A stretch of DNA of 64,000 nt, from positions 248,001 to 312,000 of the forward strand of contig NZ_AP020335.1 in NCBI RefSeq assembly GCF_013340845.1. Direction: 5' to 3'. Each line of letters starts with the position of its first letter. The first letter of the stretch is position 1. Positions 18,150-27,522 of this stretch are shown piece by piece. Below the pieces are notes generated by a model that was not told where the DNA came from, did not search any database, and saw nothing but the letters and a program-made list of their open reading frames with translations. Position numbers and translations under genes: made by a program. The stretch comes from Hydrogenovibrio marinus. GTDB lineage: Bacteria; Pseudomonadota; Gammaproteobacteria; Thiomicrospirales; Thiomicrospiraceae.

Positions 18150-20126
18150 ATGAACACGAACATGGAAAGAAATGGCATGAAGCTGCTCCCCTTTTTAATA
18201 GGCAGCTTATTTGGATTGAATAGCATGAATGCCTATGCGGATGATGCAAAAGACACTCAGAAAGTAACCAACAAACTGGAAGAAATTCAGGTGGTCACGG
18301 GCACGAAAACGCCAGTGCCGTTAGCACAAACCCCGGTGAGAACATTGGTGGTTTCAAAGCAGGAAATTGAAGCAAAACACGCACAAAATCTAGCGGATGT
18401 TTTAAGCGATGTTCCAGGTTTGCGTTTAACGTCCCCAACGGGAAACTACACGGGGGGTAAAGGTGTTCAAATGCAGGGATTTGATTCTAACCGCGTTTTG
18501 ATCCTGATTGACGGTAGCCCAGTGACACCTAGCTCGGAAACCACCGTTGATTTAACGCAAATTTCTGTGGGCGATATTGAGCGAGTAGAAGTGGTGAAAG
18601 GGGCGACTTCAGCCTTATATGGTACGTCTGCCATGGGCGGTGTGATCAACGTCATTACCAAAAACCCACCCCATAAATTGAAAGCAAAAGTTGATGTTTC
18701 CGGCGGAAACTGGGGCAATGAAAGCAAACCGGATAACCCGTTAGCGCATAAGAATGCAAATATTGAGTTATCGACCAAACAGGGAAAATGGTCAGGTCAG
18801 GTCATTGCTGATTTGAACCAGTCTTCAAGTTTTAGACCGGATGCCTCCAGTCCAATTACTTACGGTTATGACGGGCACAAAAACAATTTTTCCGGTAAAT
18901 ACACTTACGACTTCGACAGTGGGCTGAAACTTTCATTGATGCCGAGAATTTATGACGAGGATGCAAAAAATGTCCAGAAATCTTCGGGAAATTACTACAC
19001 CTATCACTCACTGACGGATACCAAGACCCTGAACTCCATACTGGAACAGCCAATGAAAAATGGTAAGGGTTGGAAGCTACAAGGTATGTGGGAAGACTTC
19101 CACAATAACTCGACCACCACGGTGAAGCGTGAAACCAAAACGAATCATGGTGAGCTGGGGTTTCAATATGATTGGGCAATTCACTCAAGTCATTTGCTGA
19201 CCATGGGAGTGAAGGCAAACTATGAAAAGATGGACAGAAACAACCTGACCAAGAAGAACAAGGAAGTCGACAACAAAACCAAAGACTCTCAGGAACTCTT
19301 TGCTCAGGATAGTTGGTTTGTTACCCCAAACTTTGAAGTCATTCCCGGGGTGCGTGCCGAAAAGGACTCCAAGTTTGGTGACCATGTTTCACCGTCCATC
19401 AACACGCTTTACAGTAGAACGGATTGGCTACCGGGAAGATTGAACTTCCGAGCAAGTGTCGGTAATGGCTACAGAACGCCAAGCCTTAAAGAGCTTTACT
19501 ATTATTTTGACCAGACTTTCTATAAAGTCATAGGTAATGAAAACCTGAAACCGGAAAGTTCCACCAACTATCAGTTGGGAGCGGAGTGGATTTTCCTTCA
19601 GGATGGTAGTCTTGAAGTCAATCTATATCACAATGATATTGATAACTTGATTGATACCGTTCAGGTCGGTTCATCGACGACTTATCAATATGAAAATATC
19701 GAACGTACCAGAACGCAAGGGGTTGAGACGGTGTTTCGCAAACACCTGACGTCTGCGGTGAATTTCAATTTGAGCTATACCTATCTGGATGCGGTTGATT
19801 TGAGAACCAACAAGAAGCTGACAGATCGCCCGGAACACCAAGCCAAAATGGGTGTGGATGTTAATCTGATGAAAAACACAGTGTTCTCGACACAAATGAA
19901 TTATCAGTCGGATCACTACAACAACAGTAGCAACACCACAAAAAGCCCGGGCTATGCGACTTGGGACTTTCGCCTGAATCACGAAGTTAACCGAGATTGG
20001 TCGGTCTATGCAGGGGTGAACAACGCATTTGATGAGCAGCGTACCTTTAGCGATACCAATGACTTTAGACCGGAAGAAGGGCGCTATGTTTATGTCGGTG
20101 CCAAGTGGCAATTAGTGAATCCATAA
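18150..20126 (+). CDS. TonB-dependent outer-membrane receptor, probably for heme
   Basis: 658 residues: signal peptide (LLPFLIGSLFGLNSMNAYA), plug domain with TPVRTLVVSKQEIEAKHAQN, IDGSPV and VEVVKGATSALYGTSAMGGVINVIT, then a 22-strand barrel ending YVYVGAKWQL. The motif YRTPSLKELYY followed by GNENLKPES resembles the FRAP/NPNL region of heme receptors. It would bring heme across the outer membrane using TonB energy; TonB-ExbBD genes are not in this window. AGGAAA precedes the first ATG. The hmu genes follow on the same strand. A siderophore or cobalamin receptor is less likely given the neighbours. Confidence 0.88.
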   Translation: MNTNMERNGMKLLPFLIGSLFGLNSMNAYADDAKDTQKVTNKLEEIQVVTGTKTPVPLAQTPVRTLVVSKQEIEAKHAQNLADVLSDVPGLRLTSPTGNYTGGKGVQMQGFDSNRVLILIDGSPVTPSSETTVDLTQISVGDIERVEVVKGATSALYGTSAMGGVINVITKNPPHKLKAKVDVSGGNWGNESKPDNPLAHKNANIELSTKQGKWSGQVIADLNQSSSFRPDASSPITYGYDGHKNNFSGKYTYDFDSGLKLSLMPRIYDEDAKNVQKSSGNYYTYHSLTDTKTLNSILEQPMKNGKGWKLQGMWEDFHNNSTTTVKRETKTNHGELGFQYDWAIHSSHLLTMGVKANYEKMDRNNLTKKNKEVDNKTKDSQELFAQDSWFVTPNFEVIPGVRAEKDSKFGDHVSPSINTLYSRTDWLPGRLNFRASVGNGYRTPSLKELYYYFDQTFYKVIGNENLKPESSTNYQLGAEWIFLQDGSLEVNLYHNDIDNLIDTVQVGSSTTYQYENIERTRTQGVETVFRKHLTSAVNFNLSYTYLDAVDLRTNKKLTDRPEHQAKMGVDVNLMKNTVFSTQMNYQSDHYNNSSNTTKSPGYATWDFRLNHEVNRDWSVYAGVNNAFDEQRTFSDTNDFRPEEGRYVYVGAKWQLVNP

Positions 20127-20222
20127 CCCATCTGCCCAAGTTCGCTTGTGCAGCAAAGATAAAGAAAACACGTTAACACACAAGAGAAAACTCCGAATCC
20201 ACATTAAAACAGGGAGTAAATA

Positions 20223-21263
20223 ATGGATCGAGAAACGTTAAAACAGAAAAAGCTCGAACTTGCTCAGTCTGAAAGGCCACCACGGGCGCGGGAAGCCGCC
20301 AAAACCCTCGGTATTTCCGAAGCCGAATATGTTGCATTGGATTGTGGCGAGGGGGTGCAGGCACTTAATATGGCGCGCATTACCGAAATCCTGCTTGGGG
20401 TGCCGCTGATTGGTGACGTTATGGCATTGACGAGAAATGATGCTGCTGTCATGGAACATCACGGTAAGTATGCCGGTGCGGCAATGCGCAAAGGATTGTT
20501 GGTATTTTCGTCGACCGACTCTTTGATTGACCTGCGGTTGCGAATCAATGCCTGGCAGTTCGGCTTTGCTGTGGATGAAAACGGCAGACACAGTTTGCAG
20601 TTTTTCGACCAGTACGGCCGTGCCGCACACAAAATTTACATGACGGAGCACAGTGACTTTGAAGCCTATTTAGAGTTGATTGCAGAGTTTGAAGCAGCGG
20701 ATTGCTTTGAAGAAATTAAACGCCTCAAAATGCCCGTGGAGACCGAAGTTACACTTCCGGAAGTCGATGTACAGGCGTTGAGAAAGGACTGGCGTTCCAT
20801 TGAAGATTCGCATCATGTTAACGCACTGTTAAAGGCTTATGGGTTAACGCGTCCGCAGGTTTATGAGCGCTTAGGTGAAGATGCCATACAACTTGATAAA
20901 GATGGACTGAAGACTTTGCTTGAAAAAGCCTCAGAGCAGCAATGGCGACTGAATATGTTTACGCCAAATGGCATTGCAACGCAGGTGCACAGTGGAACAG
21001 TCGCTAAAATCGTTGAAATGGGACCTTGGTTGAATGTGTTGGATCCTAAATTCAATCTTCATCTGAATGCAACTTTGGTGACGCAAGTTTGGTTGGTGTG
21101 TAAGTATCTGGACGGACAGGTCAATTCTCGTTCTGTAGAGTTATTTGATGCCGACCAACAAAGTGTGATGATGGTGTACTTCGCACCAGAAATGGCAAAC
21201 ACTCCACAAGAAGCATCTTGGAATGCATTTTTAGATGAGTGGGAGGCCGAGTCATGCAAGTAA
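20223..21263 (+). CDS. hmuS: hemin-degrading factor HmuS/HemS
   Basis: 346 residues with the duplicated HemS/ChuS fold. Typical segments are ARITEILLGVPLIGDVMALTRNDAAVMEHHGKY in the first half and GIATQVHSGTVAKIVEMGPWLNVLDPKFNLHL in the second; the histidine of QVHSG matches a likely heme ligand region. Family members carry or degrade cytoplasmic heme. AGGGAGTAAATA precedes the ATG. Its end overlaps the hmuT start by ten bases, so the two are translationally coupled. Confidence 0.93.
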   Translation: MDRETLKQKKLELAQSERPPRAREAAKTLGISEAEYVALDCGEGVQALNMARITEILLGVPLIGDVMALTRNDAAVMEHHGKYAGAAMRKGLLVFSSTDSLIDLRLRINAWQFGFAVDENGRHSLQFFDQYGRAAHKIYMTEHSDFEAYLELIAEFEAADCFEEIKRLKMPVETEVTLPEVDVQALRKDWRSIEDSHHVNALLKAYGLTRPQVYERLGEDAIQLDKDGLKTLLEKASEQQWRLNMFTPNGIATQVHSGTVAKIVEMGPWLNVLDPKFNLHLNATLVTQVWLVCKYLDGQVNSRSVELFDADQQSVMMVYFAPEMANTPQEASWNAFLDEWEAESCK

Positions 21264-22153
21264 TGACGATGAAGAACATGTTAAAAACAGGTTTTGCGAC
21301 CTTTCTATTGATGGCTTTAGTATTGCTTTATAGTAATGCTATGGCAAACTTTCATAGAGTTATTGCTATAGATGGGTCAATTACCGAGATTATCTATGCA
21401 CTGGGCAAAGAGCAGAGTTTGGTAGGAAGGGATGTCACCAGCTTGTATCCAAAAGATGCTGAAAAACTCCCTAGTGTGGGGTATATGCGCAGTCTTTCTG
21501 CTGAGGGGATTCTGTCGCTGAAGCCGACACTGGTGCTGGCAACATCCGACGCCAAGCCGCAAAGTGTTTTGAAGCGTCTTAAAGATGCAGGGGTGCATAT
21601 TCAAATCGTACCGAATACTTACTCCATTGATGGTGTCAAGCAGAAAATTCTGACGGTGGCGCGCGCTTTGAATGATGAATCGGCAGGTGAAAAGCTGGCA
21701 ACGGAGTTTCAGCAAAAAGCAGATAAAGCGATTGCACTAGCTAAAGAACGCGTTTCTCAACACGGTGAACGCAAGGCACTGTTTCTGTTGAATGCACGGG
21801 GCAATCAGTTGTTGGTCGCCGGTACGCAAACCCGTGCAGATGAGGTTTTGCGGTTAGCAGCCATCCAAAATCCGGCGGCGAAAGACATGCAGGGCTACAA
21901 GCCTCTGACGGCGGAAGGCGCAATTCAGTATAATCCCAACTATATCATTGCCCTGCAAACACAAATGAGCGAGCAGCATCTCGAATCCTTGTTGGAGCAA
22001 CCTGCGTTGAAAATGACTTCAGCAGCCAAGGAAAAGCATTTCATGGTGTTGGCTGGCGATGACCTGAGTTTTGGGCCGCGTTTACCGGAAGTGATTCGTA
22101 AGCTTTCCGATAAGGTTTACGGGCAGATAGAGACGAATAGGACAGAAGATTGA
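21254..22153 (+). CDS. hmuT: periplasmic heme-binding protein HmuT
   Basis: 299 residues. A signal peptide (MLKTGFATFLLMALVLLYSNAMA) precedes a class III solute-binding protein: RVIAIDGSITEIIYALGKEQSLVGRD and SLSAEGILSLKPTLVLATSDAKP are typical of HmuT/BtuF-like proteins. It hands heme from the receptor to HmuUV. GGGAGG lies eight bases before the ATG at 21254, inside the end of hmuS, and decides the start among GTG 21239 and several nearby ATGs. Confidence 0.93.
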   Translation: MQVMTMKNMLKTGFATFLLMALVLLYSNAMANFHRVIAIDGSITEIIYALGKEQSLVGRDVTSLYPKDAEKLPSVGYMRSLSAEGILSLKPTLVLATSDAKPQSVLKRLKDAGVHIQIVPNTYSIDGVKQKILTVARALNDESAGEKLATEFQQKADKAIALAKERVSQHGERKALFLLNARGNQLLVAGTQTRADEVLRLAAIQNPAAKDMQGYKPLTAEGAIQYNPNYIIALQTQMSEQHLESLLEQPALKMTSAAKEKHFMVLAGDDLSFGPRLPEVIRKLSDKVYGQIETNRTED

Positions 22154-23181
22154 GAACATCCATAAACCCTAAACTGGCGCTAGGTCTACTCGGTATAGGC
22201 TTGATCGTGTTTTGCGCGATCTCCTTGAGTGTTGGTGCCATGAATTTAAGCGTTAGCGACGTATTGGGCAGTATTTTCGGGCAAGCAGTCGATCAGCAAA
22301 CTGATTTGGTGGTGATGGATATTCGCCTGCCAAGAGTGTTGCTCGGTGTCATGGTCGGCGCAGCACTGGCGATTTCGGGTGCGGTGATGCAAGGGCTGTT
22401 TCGCAATCCGTTGGCTGATCCTGCCTTGGTTGGTGTGTCCAGCGGTGCAGCGTTGGCGGCGGTGACGGTGATTGTACTAGGTGGTACCTGGTTACAGTCC
22501 TGGACGGGTTGGTTGGATTCATTGGCGATTCCTCTGGCAGCCTTTTTAGGCGGCATCCTCGTTACCATAATTATTTTCAAGTTTTCGACCCGAAATGGGC
22601 GCACCGATGTCGGACTGATGTTGTTGAGTGGTATCGCTATCAACGCGATTGCCGGCTCTGCAACCGGACTCTTGACCTATGTCGCCAGTGATGAAGCCCT
22701 GAGATCGCTGACTTTCTGGAGTATGGGCTCTTTGGCAAGTGCCACGTGGCAGGATGTTGCGATTGTGACCGTTCCCACGCTATTGGCGCTGGCGATATTG
22801 CCGTTTTTTGCGCGTGCTTTAAACAGCTTTTTGATGGGGGAGTCGGTTTCCTATCAAAGTGGGTTTAATGTTAAGCAATTGAAGCGAGTCACCATTGCTC
22901 TGACGGCTTTAGCGGTTGGTGCTGCGGTGTCGGTGAGTGGTTTGATTGGCTTTGTCGGGCTGGTCGCTCCCCATTTGGTACGTTTGATTCTCGGGCCGGA
23001 TCATCGTTGGGTGATTCCCGGTAGTGCCTTGATGGGCGGGATGCTGGTGCTGGTGTCGGATATTTTGGCAAGAACGTTATTGTCTCCGGCAGAGTTGCCA
23101 ATTGGGATTCTGATGTCCGCCATCGGTGGACCTTTCTTCTTATGGTTGCTGATGCAGCACCGTTCACGCATCAGACTGTAG
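22150..23181 (+). CDS. hmuU: heme ABC transporter permease HmuU (FecCD family)
   Basis: 343 residues with about ten membrane helices of the FecCD/BtuC type. Family motifs are visible: RLPRVLLGVMVGAALAISGA, VMQGLFRNPLADPALVGVSS, and GLIGFVGLVAPHLVRLILGPDHRW near the coupling helix. It forms the inner-membrane channel with HmuV. The start appears to be TTG, overlapping the hmuT stop as TTGA, which implies coupled and perhaps reduced translation. The gap to hmuV is ten bases. Confidence 0.93.
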   Translation: MRTSINPKLALGLLGIGLIVFCAISLSVGAMNLSVSDVLGSIFGQAVDQQTDLVVMDIRLPRVLLGVMVGAALAISGAVMQGLFRNPLADPALVGVSSGAALAAVTVIVLGGTWLQSWTGWLDSLAIPLAAFLGGILVTIIIFKFSTRNGRTDVGLMLLSGIAINAIAGSATGLLTYVASDEALRSLTFWSMGSLASATWQDVAIVTVPTLLALAILPFFARALNSFLMGESVSYQSGFNVKQLKRVTIALTALAVGAAVSVSGLIGFVGLVAPHLVRLILGPDHRWVIPGSALMGGMLVLVSDILARTLLSPAELPIGILMSAIGGPFFLWLLMQHRSRIRL

Positions 23182-23191
23182 GGGATTAATC

Positions 23192-23998
23192 ATGTTGTCA
23201 ACGATTGATTTACAACTGGCCTTGGAGTCCAAACAGGGCAGTAAAACGATTCTGAACAAAGTCTCTTTGAATGTATCCGCAGGCGAATTGATGGTGGTGC
23301 TTGGACCCAACGGTGCGGGGAAATCCACCTTGTTGAAATGCTTATCCGGTGAAATGAAGCCGTCTGAGGGCTGTGCGATGATGGATGCGGTTCCACTGCA
23401 TTTATTGGCGCCGGAAGATCTCGCATTACGCCGTGCGGTGATGCCGCAGTCGGTGCAGTTGGACTTTCCTTTTTCGGTGACGGAAGTCGTGGAAATGGGG
23501 CAGCGTCATGCCCTATCAACCATCGAGCTACAACAGATCGTCGATAAAGCGCTGAGCATGTTTGACGTACAACACCTGAAAGATCGCGATTATTTGACGT
23601 TATCCGGTGGAGAGCAGCAACGTGTGCAGCTTGCTCGAGTGGTCGGGCAGCTTTTGGCGGCCATGGAATTCAAGCAGGTCGCACCGGGGTATCTGTTATT
23701 GGATGAATGTACTTCGAGTTTGGATTTGTCCCATCAACACTTGGTGTTTAAAGTCGCAAGACAGCTGGCGGATCACCATGGGATGGGCGTGCTGATGATT
23801 TTGCATGATCTGAATCTCGCTTCTCAGTATGCTGACCGACTGGTGCTGATGAAGCAAGGTGAAATCCGTTATCAAGGCTCGCCGATGGAGATATTGACCA
23901 AAGCGGTGGTGCAGGAAATTTATGATTTTCCAGTGAAGGTTTTACCACCGCAAGCGGGAGTGAATGATTGGCCGTTGGTGTTGCCTTTGAGTTATTAA
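23192..23998 (+). CDS. hmuV: heme ABC transporter ATPase HmuV
   Basis: 268 residues. Walker A GPNGAGKST at 38-46, Q-loop near MPQSVQLDFPF, signature LSGGEQQRVQLARV, Walker B YLLLDECTSSLD and H-loop MILHDLNLA. The usual DEPTS after Walker B reads DECTS, but the catalytic glutamate is kept. It powers heme import through HmuU. It is the last gene of the heme operon; I see no hairpin terminator after it, but a copy of the dispersed repeat begins nine bases past the stop. Confidence 0.93.
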   Translation: MLSTIDLQLALESKQGSKTILNKVSLNVSAGELMVVLGPNGAGKSTLLKCLSGEMKPSEGCAMMDAVPLHLLAPEDLALRRAVMPQSVQLDFPFSVTEVVEMGQRHALSTIELQQIVDKALSMFDVQHLKDRDYLTLSGGEQQRVQLARVVGQLLAAMEFKQVAPGYLLLDECTSSLDLSHQHLVFKVARQLADHHGMGVLMILHDLNLASQYADRLVLMKQGEIRYQGSPMEILTKAVVQEIYDFPVKVLPPQAGVNDWPLVLPLSY

Positions 23999-24007
23999 CG
24001 TCCGATA

Positions 24008-24026
24008 CCCCAACCTGGCAGATTTT
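24008..24026 (-). repeat. dispersed 19-bp repeat, copy 3 (exact)
   Basis: Exact consensus on the minus strand, in the 76-bp gap between hmuV and ttcA. Confidence 0.8.
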
Positions 24027-24074
24027 CGCTATCGTTTGCGGTAAAATACGCGGATTTAATGAAACGAGTCGATC

Positions 24075-24926
24075 ATGTCAGAACCTTTACCAAATGAATT
24101 GTCTGTTGAAGCCTTGTCCGAAATCGCTGCGGAAGTGCTTGAGCCGAAACTGTCTAAAAAAGAACGCACCAAAGACTGGATTATTCCGCCGAAAGCGATT
24201 CTAAAACCAGTGGGTCGAGCGATTGCTCAGTATAAGATGATTCAGGAAGGGGATAGAATCCTATTAGGCTTATCTGGCGGTAAGGATTCTCTTGCTCTTC
24301 TGGCGGTATTGAAGTATATGCAACGTCACTCGCCAGTGAAGTTCGAGTTGGCGGCTTGTACCATTGATCCTGAAATTCCCGGATTCGATCCGTCGCCATT
24401 GAAACAATGGGTTGCTGAGAAGATGGGTATTCCTTATTTCTATGAAGCGGAAGACTTGGTGGCGCTCGCCAATGCACATATGAAAGGGAATTCCTTCTGT
24501 AGTTTTTGTGCACGCCAGAAGCGAGGCAAGCTTTATACTGTCTGTCGTCGTGAGGGTTACAACGTGTTGGCGTTGGCGCAGCACTTGGATGACTTGGCGG
24601 AGAGTTTCATTATGTCGGCATTCAATGCCGGTGAATTGCGCACCATGAAGGCGCATTATCTGAACAATGAAAAAGACATCCGTATTATTCGCCCGTTTGT
24701 TCGTGTGCGCGAAAATCAAACCAGAGATTTTGCCCGCTCAGCAGAGTTGCCGGTGATTCCGGATAACTGCCCGGCTTGCTATGCCAAGCCGCAGGAGCGT
24801 CAACGCATGAAAGAGTTGCTGTTGGCGGAAGAAAAGCATAACAAACATCTCTATGCCAATCTGTGGACAGCCATGCAACCTTTAATTGCTGATGATAACC
24901 ATGCTGGCGAGGCCGAGCTGAGTTAA
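24075..24926 (+). CDS. ttcA: tRNA 2-thiocytidine synthetase TtcA
   Basis: 283 residues. The ATP pyrophosphatase PP-loop is SGGKDS at 67-72. The cysteines that bind the 4Fe-4S cluster are visible: CSFC at 142-145 and CPAC at 232-235. TtcA thiolates C32 of certain tRNAs. The C-terminal helix after the core is normal length. It starts just after the repeat downstream of hmuV and ends ten bases before the lipid A acyltransferase gene, so these two may share a transcript. Confidence 0.95.
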   Translation: MSEPLPNELSVEALSEIAAEVLEPKLSKKERTKDWIIPPKAILKPVGRAIAQYKMIQEGDRILLGLSGGKDSLALLAVLKYMQRHSPVKFELAACTIDPEIPGFDPSPLKQWVAEKMGIPYFYEAEDLVALANAHMKGNSFCSFCARQKRGKLYTVCRREGYNVLALAQHLDDLAESFIMSAFNAGELRTMKAHYLNNEKDIRIIRPFVRVRENQTRDFARSAELPVIPDNCPACYAKPQERQRMKELLLAEEKHNKHLYANLWTAMQPLIADDNHAGEAELS

Positions 24927-24935
24927 GGGTAGACA

Positions 24936-25856
24936 ATGGCTGAATACGCAAAAATGGATTGGAAAGGTCGTGTTTTTATTGGACTTTTGAAGTTTTTTTC
25001 ATGGTTTTCTTTCCCGGTTAACCATCGTTTAGGAAGTGCCATTGGTTACCTGCTTTGGTGGCTTCCGGAGTCTATTAGTGGGGCAAAGCGCGTTACTCGG
25101 ATCAATCTTCAGACCGCTTACCCTAAACTGTCATCAGAAGAAATTCAGTCCTTGGTCAAATTGCATATGATGCAACTTGGAAAAACGGCGACAGAGTTGG
25201 GTCCTTTGTGGCTGTGGGATAAAAACAGAATCCTATCGTTAATCAAAAGTGTGTCAGGTCAAGAAGAACTTGATAGAGCCTTTGCACAGCATAAAGGTGT
25301 TATTGTGATTTGCCCGCACTTAGGCAGTTGGGAAATTGTTGGTTTGTACTTGTCTGAACGCTATGAAACGACCAATTTGTATGAACCACCGAATATTCCA
25401 TCATTGGAAAGTTTTATTGTTGAGGTTCGGGGACGAGCAGGCGCTAAATTAGCACCAACCGATCGTAGTGGTGTGATGAAATTGATTAAAGCGCTAAAAA
25501 ACAATGGCGTTACAGGGATTTTGCCTGACCAAGACCCCGGAGAAGTGGGTGGCGTTTATGCACCTTTTTTCGGCCATCCGGCGAGAACCATGACTTTACT
25601 TTCCAAGTTGGCAGCTAAAACCGGTTGTGAACTCGTTTATATGTCCGCTGAGCGTTTGCCAAATGGGGAAGGGTTTCATATTCATATCTTGCCAGCAGAT
25701 AGGGAAGCGATTGCTGCAGAGGATGAGCTTGCGGCCACTGCAGCATTGAACAAAGGAATAGAACAACTGATCGAGACAGTTTCTACGACTCAATATCATT
25801 GGAATTACAAACGCTACCGTCATCCACCGCAAGGTGTAAACGATATCTATAAATAG
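24936..25856 (+). CDS. lipid A biosynthesis acyltransferase (LpxL/HtrB family)
   Basis: 306 residues. One hydrophobic N-terminal segment anchors it to the inner membrane. The catalytic H-x4-E motif is PHLGSWE (His128, Glu133), followed by DRSGVMKLIKALKNNGVTGI and LPDQDPGEVGGVYAPFFG, which are family hallmarks. It adds a secondary acyl chain (lauroyl or myristoyl) to Kdo-lipid A. AAGGGTAGACA before the ATG is a good ribosome site. LpxL versus LpxM or LpxP cannot be separated here. Confidence 0.92.
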   Translation: MAEYAKMDWKGRVFIGLLKFFSWFSFPVNHRLGSAIGYLLWWLPESISGAKRVTRINLQTAYPKLSSEEIQSLVKLHMMQLGKTATELGPLWLWDKNRILSLIKSVSGQEELDRAFAQHKGVIVICPHLGSWEIVGLYLSERYETTNLYEPPNIPSLESFIVEVRGRAGAKLAPTDRSGVMKLIKALKNNGVTGILPDQDPGEVGGVYAPFFGHPARTMTLLSKLAAKTGCELVYMSAERLPNGEGFHIHILPADREAIAAEDELAATAALNKGIEQLIETVSTTQYHWNYKRYRHPPQGVNDIYK

Positions 25857-25877
25857 TCATCCGGCTGTTTATTAAAA

Positions 25878-26795
25878 TCATAAAGTTTTCGCTTCAGATT
25901 TTTTGAACGTCAGTAAAGTCACCCCGAGTGTTACCAAAATCATACCGATAGCATGATAGATGGTGAAGGGTTCGTGCAAAATCCAAATGGCCAGAAAGAT
26001 TGTCATAATCGGTCCGAGTGTTCCGATAATACCTGTCTGCGCTGGACCGATACGATGTATCGCTTCGGCAATCATAAAGCTGGGAATCACTGTACTGAAA
26101 ATCGCCAGTAAAACCAGCCATAGCCAGGCTTCTTGCGTGATAACAAGTGCGGAGAAGTCGAAAAAGGTGAAATAGTAAACCAACACAAACACACTCGACA
26201 CGGTCATCGCCAAACTGGTGAACCATAAGCTACCGATAGCGGTAATCGCCTGTTTCCCGAACGACACGTAGATGGCAAAACTCACCGCCGCCAAGAAGAC
26301 AAATAATGTTCCCCAGATGGTTTCCTCTCCAAAGACTTTTAACTCCTCGGCGAAGACCACCCACAAACCGCTATAGGTGATGATGAAGGACAAAATCACT
26401 TTTCGGGTCAGGGGCGTTTTGAAAAACAAAGCACCCAGAATGGCAGTGATAATCGGATAAGTGAATAGGGTCAAACGCTCCAATTGTGCGGTGATGTATT
26501 CCAAACCTTTCAAGTCCAACCATGACGATAGGAAATACCCCATAAAGCCAAGCAGCAGGATACTGACGAAACGATTTTTCAAAACCGTGCGTTCCAAGGG
26601 TTGGTAGCGAGCCAACCAGATCATTATGGCAAGGTAAATTGGTAGGGAAATAGCCATACGGAGCATCAGCACGCTGTCGGTATCCAGTCCTTGCGCATAA
26701 GCCAGTTTGATGAAAATTGACTTAAGCGAAAATAAGGCAGTGCCGGCAATAGCTAAAAAAAAGCCGACCAAGATTTGCGGCGATTGTAATTGCAT
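25878..26795 (-). CDS. EamA (DMT superfamily) permease
   Basis: 305 residues with ten predicted membrane helices in two EamA repeats. FFLAIAGTALFSLKSIFIKLAY opens the first, and STVIPSFMIAEAIHRIGPAQTGIIGTLGP lies in the second; the latter is typical of drug/metabolite exporters. Substrate unknown. GGAAG precedes the ATG. It is convergent with the acyltransferase gene and follows the methyltransferase gene on the same strand, separated by 112 bases that hold a dispersed repeat copy. Confidence 0.88.
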   Translation of the reverse strand: MQLQSPQILVGFFLAIAGTALFSLKSIFIKLAYAQGLDTDSVLMLRMAISLPIYLAIMIWLARYQPLERTVLKNRFVSILLLGFMGYFLSSWLDLKGLEYITAQLERLTLFTYPIITAILGALFFKTPLTRKVILSFIITYSGLWVVFAEELKVFGEETIWGTLFVFLAAVSFAIYVSFGKQAITAIGSLWFTSLAMTVSSVFVLVYYFTFFDFSALVITQEAWLWLVLLAIFSTVIPSFMIAEAIHRIGPAQTGIIGTLGPIMTIFLAIWILHEPFTIYHAIGMILVTLGVTLLTFKKSEAKTL

Positions 26796-26844
26796 GATGA
26801 TGCTTCCGTAGGTTGAAAAGTGAGTGCAAAGAAAAACCGTCTAA

Positions 26845-26863
26845 CCCCAACCTGGCAGATTTT
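26845..26863 (-). repeat. dispersed 19-bp repeat, copy 4 (exact)
   Basis: Exact consensus on the minus strand, between the EamA permease gene and the methyltransferase gene. Confidence 0.8.
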
Positions 26864-26907
26864 AACTATTCTTAGGAGAGTGTCTGTGCGCAGTGCGTGA
26901 GACGGGG

Positions 26908-27519
26908 TTAATTTAACGGTTTGCTTCCAATATACCATGCTTGACGGGTGGTATTGGGGGTTTTGTCGCGGTTGGGAGAGTCTTGTTCTGCTTGTACGCT
27001 AGGTAAGAGTCCTTCACCATAGATTTCGGTAGTAAGCGAAGGGAACGCTTTACTGAGCTCCGACGACTTGAGGTAGAAGTCAGGATTGCTCGGTGCATTC
27101 ACTTGAATAGGCGCAAGATAGGTTTGATAAAACAGTTTTCCGCCCGGTTTCAAAGCTTGCTCTATTTGCGGGAAGAGTTGTCTATCTAGATAGAGGCCAA
27201 CAGTAATGACGTCAAAGCGTTGGTATGGCAGTAACATTTGCGTTAAGTCGCACAGGGTTGGTTGTATCGGCAGTCGGTTTACCGCTGCCCAGTTGTTGAG
27301 CTCGGTTAAGGCAACATCGGAAATATCCCAAGCTTCCACAGACAAGCCGCATTGCGCCATAAAGCGGGCATTGCCGCCAAGGCCGCAAGCCAAGTCGAGC
27401 CCTTTTCCTTTTAATGGAAGCAGCTCAGGGTGTTGTTGCAAAACCCATGCCGGTGAAACGGGTTGCTTCAGGTCTTGTTGTTGGTATTTTTCGTCCCACT
27501 TCTGTGCCACACTGGTCAT
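26908..27519 (-). CDS. class I SAM-dependent methyltransferase
   Basis: 203 residues. AdoMet motif I is LDLACGLGGNARFMAQCG, followed by EAWDISDVAL (motif II) and FDVITVGLYLDRQLFPQIEQALKPGGKLFYQTY (post-II and III). It resembles TehB-like small-molecule methyltransferases, but the substrate is not identifiable. GGAG lies ten bases before the ATG. It begins three bases after the trkH stop, so it is probably the last-but-one gene of the long leftward run. Confidence 0.85.
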   Translation of the reverse strand: MTSVAQKWDEKYQQQDLKQPVSPAWVLQQHPELLPLKGKGLDLACGLGGNARFMAQCGLSVEAWDISDVALTELNNWAAVNRLPIQPTLCDLTQMLLPYQRFDVITVGLYLDRQLFPQIEQALKPGGKLFYQTYLAPIQVNAPSNPDFYLKSSELSKAFPSLTTEIYGEGLLPSVQAEQDSPNRDKTPNTTRQAWYIGSKPLN

Positions 27520-27522
27520 GGA

